In this document: piece by piece, positions 13,081-18,185 of the stretch | How the letters are laid out: the number at the start of each line of letters is the position of its first letter | How positions within the stretch are numbered: position 1 is the first letter of the stretch | Origin: Candidatus Omnitrophota bacterium | GTDB lineage: Bacteria; Omnitrophota; Gorgyraeia; Zapsychrales; Fredricksoniimonadaceae | Direction: 5' to 3' | Length of the DNA stretch: 18,185 bases | Assembly: GCA_016789035.1 (NCBI GenBank) | Contig: JAEUSC010000098.1 | Coordinates: forward strand, 1 to 18,185 | Position numbers and translations under genes: made by a program | The notes under the pieces: generated by a model | What the model saw: only the letters and a program-made list of their open reading frames with translations | What the model was told of the DNA's origin: nothing | The model's database searches: none

Positions 13081-14373
13081 TCACTGACAGCAGGGCGTGC
13101 CAGTTCCCCCGCCCGTCCCACCACCTCCTGGAGTCGGATTAGGTTGTGATCCAGATCCTTCAAAAGCCCCAATGTCATACGCCGGTCCGTTCGGACGGGC
13201 AGCACCGGTAAAATCTTGCGTCACTTCTGACAAAGTCGTTCCTGCATCAATAGCCGGTGATAACAGCTTCAAACCGAAGTCTCCATTGGCCGGGTCCCAT
13301 AAAAGAGGATCGGTATTAAGAGTATTGTTCGTATAAATAATCCCGCTGGACGGCTGGAGGTACGGGTTTATGAGCGTCGCTGCCGTGCTGTTGGAAAGAT
13401 TGTTCTCGATCACAAGATTATTGACCACGGAAGTGATATACCACCAGAAAACATAATCGGGCGGGTCGTTAAAGATGTTGTTCTTAATCTGTATATCGGT
13501 AGCTCTATTCGTGATGGCAATCTGTCCCTTTGGACTTCCCGTCGGACTCTTACCTGAAATCGTATTGTTGAAAATTTTTAATCTGCTCGTTACCCCGCTA
13601 TAAGCCTTAATGTTGATAGGAACGCCTCGATTAACGTCATAAAAAATATTATTGCGAATCATGGCATTATCTGACTCATCTAGGTAAATCCCATGATCAT
13701 GTTGAAACTTTGTGGTTACGCATCCGTTTTCTCCATTACGGAGCCGTCCGATCTTATTCAAAATATTATTTTCAAATAACAAATTCTTTGTCTGCCCGCC
13801 AAACACACCTGACTGCCCCTTGAGGCCTTCGTGACAAACATTGCGGCCGATATCATGAAAATGATTGTTTCGCACAGTGATGTTGGTTACTGAAAACATC
13901 GTAATGCCTGCCGATGATCCGAGATCCGCGTAGGAAGAACCGGGACGGGTAAACTGGAGCCCCTCTATCACGTAGTACTTGCTGCCAGAAATATAAATCC
14001 CGGCATAAGGGCACGCCGTCGTGTTACAATTGACGCCTGGGAATGTATCCGGCGCCTCGAGCGTTGCCCCGAACGGATTTGCCGCTCGAATGGTGATGGG
14101 ACTTCCCGCCGTTCCCTGCGGCGAGGAAGAGGTTATCGCCATGACGCGCCCCTTCACCGCGCTTGACGTATAAGTACCGTCTCCGATTTCGCAGATATCG
14201 CCTGCAACCAGCGGAGATCCAGGCTCAACGCATTTTTGCGGGTTGCGCCATGCCGTGGCAGCGCTGCTGCCGTTGTTTAAATCGTTGCCGCTGGTGGAAA
14301 CGTAGTAAGTCGCCGCCCACGCGCTGTTGGCCAGGCCCATCGTAATTAGAATTAACAATACTTTGAGTTTCAT
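13081..14373 (-). CDS. Secreted right-handed beta-helix protein, choice-of-anchor Q, PCCQ tail
   Basis: This 430-aa protein has a signal peptide (1-20, ANSAWA then ATYYVS), a DUF1565-like start (VSTSGNDLNNGSSAATAW) and beta-helix coils with asparagine ladders (VRNNHFHDI, LFENNIL, IRNNIFYDV, IKNNIFND). It ends in a complete choice-of-anchor Q motif, SPAIDAG...DFTG-ARPNG-YDIGAFEG. The end is a Gly/Thr-rich linker and GTPCCQ. The ATG at 14373 follows GGAGG. It diverges from the MKMRIL-type neighbours but matches the truncated gene at 17607 in its last third. Its 5' region contains nine GTCTTTT heptamers (read as AAAAGAC in the gene's sense), so expression may vary with repeat number. The role is probably surface adhesion or polysaccharide interaction. 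Confidence 0.9.
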   Translation of the reverse strand: MKLKVLLILITMGLANSAWAATYYVSTSGNDLNNGSSAATAWRNPQKCVEPGSPLVAGDICEIGDGTYTSSAVKGRVMAITSSSPQGTAGSPITIRAANPFGATLEAPDTFPGVNCNTTACPYAGIYISGSKYYVIEGLQFTRPGSSYADLGSSAGITMFSVTNITVRNNHFHDIGRNVCHEGLKGQSGVFGGQTKNLLFENNILNKIGRLRNGENGCVTTKFQHDHGIYLDESDNAMIRNNIFYDVNRGVPINIKAYSGVTSRLKIFNNTISGKSPTGSPKGQIAITNRATDIQIKNNIFNDPPDYVFWWYITSVVNNLVIENNLSNSTAATLINPYLQPSSGIIYTNNTLNTDPLLWDPANGDFGLKLLSPAIDAGTTLSEVTQDFTGAARPNGPAYDIGAFEGSGSQPNPTPGGGGTGGGTGTPCCQ

Positions 14374-14435
14374 ATGCCTCCGTTTAAGACTAAAGACCAC
14401 AAACCGAAGACCAAAGACTGAATGTACGGTGGAAT

Positions 14436-14498
14436 GTCTTTTGTCTTTTGTCTTTTGTCTTTTGTCTTTTGTCTTTTGTCTTTTGTCTTTTGTCTTTT
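14436..14498. repeat. Nine perfect tandem GTCTTTT heptamers
   Basis: Nine uninterrupted 7-bp units lie 63 bp upstream of the start codon of the beta-helix gene at 13081-14373. The matching positions in the sister spacers hold one unit (13036), two units (16009) or degenerate units (17550). The tract is non-coding in the sense of the flanking genes and is a candidate slippage tract. Confidence 0.97.
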
Positions 14499-14568
14499 CC
14501 CTCTTGCAAGATACTCTTTTGTTTCTCTGGCCTCTTCTCGGCTTAAAACCAAATCACCGGCCACTGTC

Positions 14569-15951
14569 TTAAATGCACGGAAACGTAGGATCACTGGGAG
14601 ATCCGCCGCCCACTGGACCGCCTCCGCTTCCCGGCGGAGCTCCATATTCAAACGCGCCTACATCCGCCGCCGCGCCCACGGGCCGGGCTCCCGAACGGTA
14701 ATCAAGTGTCGGTGCGCCGCTGGTGGCTTGGTCAATCGCCGGGCTCCCCGCCTGCAGCATCGCATCCGCCGATGTAATGCCGTTGGGGTTGACCAGATTA
14801 GGATTGACCATCGTGTTCCCCGCCGGAACCGAGCCTGGAATGTTATAAAATATGTTGTTTTTTATAGTGGATATATTTCCCATCGAATATTGCGGCGGTG
14901 AACTTGGATAAAAAATATTGTTATATATTGCTACATTCTCTGCTAACGCTCTTCCGCCCATCATTCCCAAACAGTATGTTCCCGCGGGGGTTCCAGTAAC
15001 GGTATCTACAACCCTACTTTTTATCCTACCAATGGCGGTATTATTGTAGAACTTGTTGCCCGGTCTCGCTGTTGCAGGAGATCCATCAAGGTTTTGTTGA
15101 CAAAACAAAGCAAGAGCAAACCCTCCAGAACCGCTCTTGTTATCACCAGAGTTAATAAGGATGTTGTTGAATACTTCATTGTTTGAAACACTGCCCGAAA
15201 AAACGACACCTGACATCTGACCATTTGCAAGAATATTGCCATAAATTTTATTCCCAATAGAGGTCTCATATTGTATTTGAATATCATTCTGTAATGGGTA
15301 CCCCCTAGAACCATCAATATAGTTATAACGGTACGTGCCGTCCTTGCCTGCGACATAGAAGCCATGAGAACCTAAATTTTTTAGAGTGTTATGTTCGACC
15401 ATAATATTCTCTCCGTGAACGTAGATAGCAGGAGCACTAAAATTATCGATAGTACAGTTTTTTATAGTAACATCACTTGCCCAAGTTGAAAAAGAGTTAG
15501 CGTTGCCACGCCTTGTTATAATCTCGTGACCGTTCATACCGGTGCTACGGGATGCCTCCGTCATTTTTAGAGACAAACCATCAACAGTGACCCCTTCCCC
15601 AAGAAAAATAAAGATCTTACCTCCGTCCACTGTATTTAACTTCCTTTTGTCATATATCAATACCGGTACTTCCGTGGCGTAGTTTTTGTAAGTAACGCCT
15701 TTCGCTCTCCAAGAGTAATTTTCAAACCTGCTCGCATCGGTTGCTAAATAATCCCCTGCCCGAAAATAAACAGTATCACCGGAGTGAAGAGAAGATTGAG
15801 CATCCTGCAACCTGTCCATTGTCCGCCACGGAGCCGCTAACGTTCCGGGATTTGAATCATTCCCGAACGGAGACATGTAATACTCCGCCGCAAAGGCGTT
15901 CTGCGCCAGGCTTATCATGAGTGCAATCATTAATAGAATTCGCATTTTCAT
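14569..15951 (-). CDS. Secreted right-handed beta-helix protein, choice-of-anchor Q, FPCI tail
   Basis: This intact 460-aa paralogue has the MKMRILLMIALM signal peptide (cleaved after about residue 21), then AEYYMSPFGND (DUF1565). Parallel beta-helix repeats follow (VTIKNCTI, IMVEHNTL, GNKIYGNIL, NEVFNNIL, VAIYNNIF), and the full anchor-Q motif SPAIDQATSGAPTLDYRSG-ARPVG-DVGAFEYG. It ends in a Gly-rich linker and SPSDPTFPCI. The first 40 and last 90 residues are almost identical to those of the genes at 11756 and 16095, while the helix core diverges, so the cores vary between constant ends. GGAGG precedes the ATG at 15951. No transmembrane helix or LPXTG/PEP-type sorting signal is present at the C-terminus. 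The function is inferred as a surface or secreted carbohydrate-interacting protein. Confidence 0.9.
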   Translation of the reverse strand: MKMRILLMIALMISLAQNAFAAEYYMSPFGNDSNPGTLAAPWRTMDRLQDAQSSLHSGDTVYFRAGDYLATDASRFENYSWRAKGVTYKNYATEVPVLIYDKRKLNTVDGGKIFIFLGEGVTVDGLSLKMTEASRSTGMNGHEIITRRGNANSFSTWASDVTIKNCTIDNFSAPAIYVHGENIMVEHNTLKNLGSHGFYVAGKDGTYRYNYIDGSRGYPLQNDIQIQYETSIGNKIYGNILANGQMSGVVFSGSVSNNEVFNNILINSGDNKSGSGGFALALFCQQNLDGSPATARPGNKFYNNTAIGRIKSRVVDTVTGTPAGTYCLGMMGGRALAENVAIYNNIFYPSSPPQYSMGNISTIKNNIFYNIPGSVPAGNTMVNPNLVNPNGITSADAMLQAGSPAIDQATSGAPTLDYRSGARPVGAAADVGAFEYGAPPGSGGGPVGGGSPSDPTFPCI

Positions 15952-16094
15952 AATCCTCCGTTTAAGACGATAGACAGAAGGCTACACACTAAAAATGTAT
16001 CGATGAACGTCTTTTGTCTTTTCCCTCTTGCAAGATACTCTTTTGTTTCTCTGGCCTCTTCTCGGCTTAAAACCACATCATCGGTCATACTTTC

Positions 16095-17492
16095 TTAAAT
16101 GCACGGAAAATTAGGATCGCTGGGAGATCCGCCGCCGCCCACCGGACCGCCCCCGCTTCCCGGAGGAGCTCCATATTCAAACGCGCCTACATCCGCCGCC
16201 GCGCCCACGGGCCGGGCTCCCGAACGGTAATCAAGTGCCGGTGCACCGCTGGTGGCTTGGTCGATTGCCGGGCTCCCCGCCTGCAGCATCGCATCCGCCG
16301 ATGTACTGCCGCTGGGGTTCACAAGGTTCGGATTAACCAAAGTATTTCCGGCAGGAAGGGAGCCTCGAATGTTAAAAAAGATATTGTTCTTCATCAAAGG
16401 TAACGACTCCAACGATCCATCCGGCAGAGCAATGGGATAAAAAATATTATTATAAATTTCCGTCTTATCCGCCAAAGGTCTTCCGCCATTTGTCGCGCCA
16501 CAGTTAGACCCGCTGGGAAGGCCAATTTTAGTGTCGATAACGTAGTAATACTTGCCGATCATAGTATTGTTGTAAAATTTGTTTCCACTCAATACTCTGG
16601 CTGGCGTCCCGTCGTAATTTTTCCAGCAAAAATAACCTAAACCGTTGCTGTAATCGCCATTCAACTTGGGAACGTTATTGATAAAAACATTGTTAAAGAT
16701 CTGGTTGTTGGCAACACTTCCGGATAAAACCACGTTTGCCGCCCGTCCGTTTTTTATCAGATTGCCGTAAATCAAATTTCCTATACAAGTCTCGTACTGA
16801 AGCTGGATCTCGTACTGGTTACTGTAGCCGCGGCTCCCGTCCAACTCGTTATACCGAAAGGTGCCTCCGTATCCCGCAACATAAAAACCGTGGGATCCCG
16901 TTCCGATGATCCTATTATTCTCAACAAGGATATTTCGGCCGTGATAAAAAATTCCCAACCCGGAGAAATTTTCAATTGTACAATTTCGTATTTCTACACC
17001 CGTTCCATACGACGAAAACACCGTTGGCGTCATATCCTTATTGACTGTTACACCATTTACCATACCCAGCGCCCGCGACGGTTCCGTCTGCAAAAAGGTC
17101 AAACCATCAACTTCAATATAATCGCCCAGACCGAATATATAACCCCAAGACTGCGGGTTGTTATACACTCTTCGATCAAACACAATCACAGGTACCTGGT
17201 TTTGATAATTTCGATATTTGATATGCGCAGACGCCGTTCCGTCCGTATTCCATCGGTAATAAAGAAAAGCAGCAGAATCATTGATAACATAATTTCCGCC
17301 AAGAAACCAAACCGTGTCCCCGGGCCGCAGGCTTGACTGAGCCCGCTGCAACCGGTCAAGCGTTCTCCACGGTGCTGCCAAAGTACCGGGATTTGAGTCA
17401 TTCCCGAACGGAGACATGTAATACTCCGCCGCAATGGCGTTCTGCGCCAGGCTTATCATGAGTGCAATCATTAATAGAATCCGCATTTTCAT
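16095..17492 (-). CDS. Secreted right-handed beta-helix protein, choice-of-anchor Q, FPCI tail
   Basis: This intact 465-aa paralogue has the same signal peptide with one change (AQNAIA for AQNAFA) and the same DUF1565-type entry. Its own core coils include VEIRNCTI, ILVENNRI, GNLIYGNLI, NQIFNNVF and TEIYNNIF. It carries the full anchor-Q motif and a GGGGSPSDPNFPCI tail. The remnant tail at 11674 is closer to this gene than to the one at 14569 (DPNF rather than DPTF). The start is ATG 17492, with GGAGG at the usual distance. The spacer to the next gene downstream shares a long block (TCTTTTCCCTCTTGCAAG onward) with the spacer after the gene at 14569, showing that genes and spacers were duplicated together. 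Confidence 0.9.
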   Translation of the reverse strand: MKMRILLMIALMISLAQNAIAAEYYMSPFGNDSNPGTLAAPWRTLDRLQRAQSSLRPGDTVWFLGGNYVINDSAAFLYYRWNTDGTASAHIKYRNYQNQVPVIVFDRRVYNNPQSWGYIFGLGDYIEVDGLTFLQTEPSRALGMVNGVTVNKDMTPTVFSSYGTGVEIRNCTIENFSGLGIFYHGRNILVENNRIIGTGSHGFYVAGYGGTFRYNELDGSRGYSNQYEIQLQYETCIGNLIYGNLIKNGRAANVVLSGSVANNQIFNNVFINNVPKLNGDYSNGLGYFCWKNYDGTPARVLSGNKFYNNTMIGKYYYVIDTKIGLPSGSNCGATNGGRPLADKTEIYNNIFYPIALPDGSLESLPLMKNNIFFNIRGSLPAGNTLVNPNLVNPSGSTSADAMLQAGSPAIDQATSGAPALDYRSGARPVGAAADVGAFEYGAPPGSGGGPVGGGGSPSDPNFPCI

Positions 17493-17606
17493 AATCCTCC
17501 GTTTGAGACGATAGACAGAAGGCTACACACTAAAAATGTATCGATGAACGTCCTTTGTGTTTTGTTTTTTCATCTTTCAAATCATCACCACCATATTAAC
17601 CGCGCA

Positions 17607-18185
17607 TCACTGACAGCAGGGCGTGCCGCTACCGCCCCCTCCCGGACCACCTCCAATTAAAGAAAGGGGATCAGGGTGAGAACCCGATCCTTCAAACGCC
17701 CCAATGTCATAATTAGGTCCGTTAGGGCGAGGATCGCCGGTAAAGTCTTGAGTGACTTCCGACACTGTTGCCCCCGCATCGATCGCCGGAGATAAAAGCC
17801 TCAGACCAAAATCGCCCGCAGCCGGATCGAAAAAGTCAGGATTGGCCGTATTTACGATGTTGCCCGATTGTGTGTAGTGAACCCCTTGAGTTGCGCCGCT
17901 GCCACCCATAAAAACTGTACCGCCGGGTGCGGTTGCATAGGAAATGTTATTATTGACCACGAGTCCGCTCGGTGGGGTTGCGGCAGAAAAAACAAAATCA
18001 ATTCCCTGAGCGTATGCGCCGGCGCGATTTCGTCCGTTCTCATAAAAAATATTGTTCACTATCCTTGAATTCTTGACGGCCCCCCACACAACAATAGCCG
18101 CCCGGTCGTTTTCGTTGGCAATCGTATTGTTGGCGATGATCCAACCGGTCGCCCCCCCATATTCCGGGCTTATATCGACCGAAGG
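17607..18185 (-). CDS. Beta-helix protein, choice-of-anchor Q, PCCQ tail (5' part outside window)
   Basis: The last 192 codons are present; the frame stays open to the right edge. Beta-helix coils are visible (WIIANNTIANEND, SRIVNNIFYENG, VVNNNISYA), followed by SPAIDAGATVSEVTQDFTG-PRPNG-YDIGAFEGSG, a Gly-rich linker and GTPCCQ. The end is closely related to that of the gene at 13081 and unlike the FPCI type. Apparent GTG starts near 18089 are internal, since the helix pattern continues upstream of them. Confidence 0.88.
   Translation of the reverse strand, partial: PSVDISPEYGGATGWIIANNTIANENDRAAIVVWGAVKNSRIVNNIFYENGRNRAGAYAQGIDFVFSAATPPSGLVVNNNISYATAPGGTVFMGGSGATQGVHYTQSGNIVNTANPDFFDPAAGDFGLRLLSPAIDAGATVSEVTQDFTGDPRPNGPNYDIGAFEGSGSHPDPLSLIGGGPGGGGSGTPCCQ

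Noticed and set aside
14436..14498. CRISPR array
   Set aside because: The repeats are 7 bp, contiguous and without spacers; no cas genes are present.
14370..14901. ORFs in both strands across the heptamer tract (KRQKTKD and SFVFCLL repeats)
   Set aside because: They are by-products of a 7-bp tandem repeat without stops. They lack ribosome binding sites and overlap the conserved 3' end of a beta-helix gene.

Overview
The window reads as bacterial chromosome from an uncultivated lineage. The class III (Flp/archaeal-type) prepilin signal, the large surface beta-helix proteins with choice-of-anchor Q ends, and the small-protein plus serine-recombinase pair fit Candidatus Omnitrophota or a neighbouring phylum. 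That placement is an inference from gene style; no rRNA or marker gene is present to fix it.

Region 1 (1-706) is chromosomal and holds the N-terminal part of an FMN-binding glutamate-synthase-family protein, read leftward off the window edge. Region 2 (about 707-6471) looks like a 5.7-kb integrated element sitting in the 3' end of a tRNA-Glu(CTC) gene. The right end is the tRNA itself, whose antisense strand supplies the last codons of a serine recombinase. The left end is an imperfect 22-bp copy (19/22 identical) of the tRNA 3' end at 707-728. The integration module (small acidic protein and serine recombinase) reads rightward. The cargo reads leftward: a 183-aa ORF containing a 102-bp direct repeat, then a group-II-like reverse transcriptase (RT, YADD), a membrane-anchored Mrr-type nuclease, and a two-TM coiled-coil protein. 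Spacings of 7-14 bp in the last three indicate one operon. Two matching 25-bp palindromes lie between the divergent modules. RT plus nuclease plus membrane protein, with a structured repeat-bearing leader, on a mobile island, is the best candidate here for an undescribed (possibly anti-phage) system. I cannot assign it to a named RT-based defence type.

Region 3 (6529-10395) is chromosomal again: a near-consensus sigma70 promoter drives a FIST sensor protein, a GAF-containing hybrid-free histidine kinase and a REC-GGDEF (GGDDF) response regulator. The likely chain is ligand sensing by soluble FIST, phosphotransfer from His279 to Asp53, and a cyclic-dinucleotide or related output.

Region 4 (10530-18185, all leftward) is a surface-protein locus: a cysteine-rich class III prepilin-like protein and five tandem secreted right-handed beta-helix paralogues. 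These carry one of two cysteine-containing C-terminal tails (FPCI or PCCQ). The array shows mosaic duplication of genes and spacers, a 9-copy GTCTTTT heptamer tract upstream of one gene, and a 56-bp slippage deletion between 11-bp repeats that frameshifts another. The last paralogue runs off the right edge.
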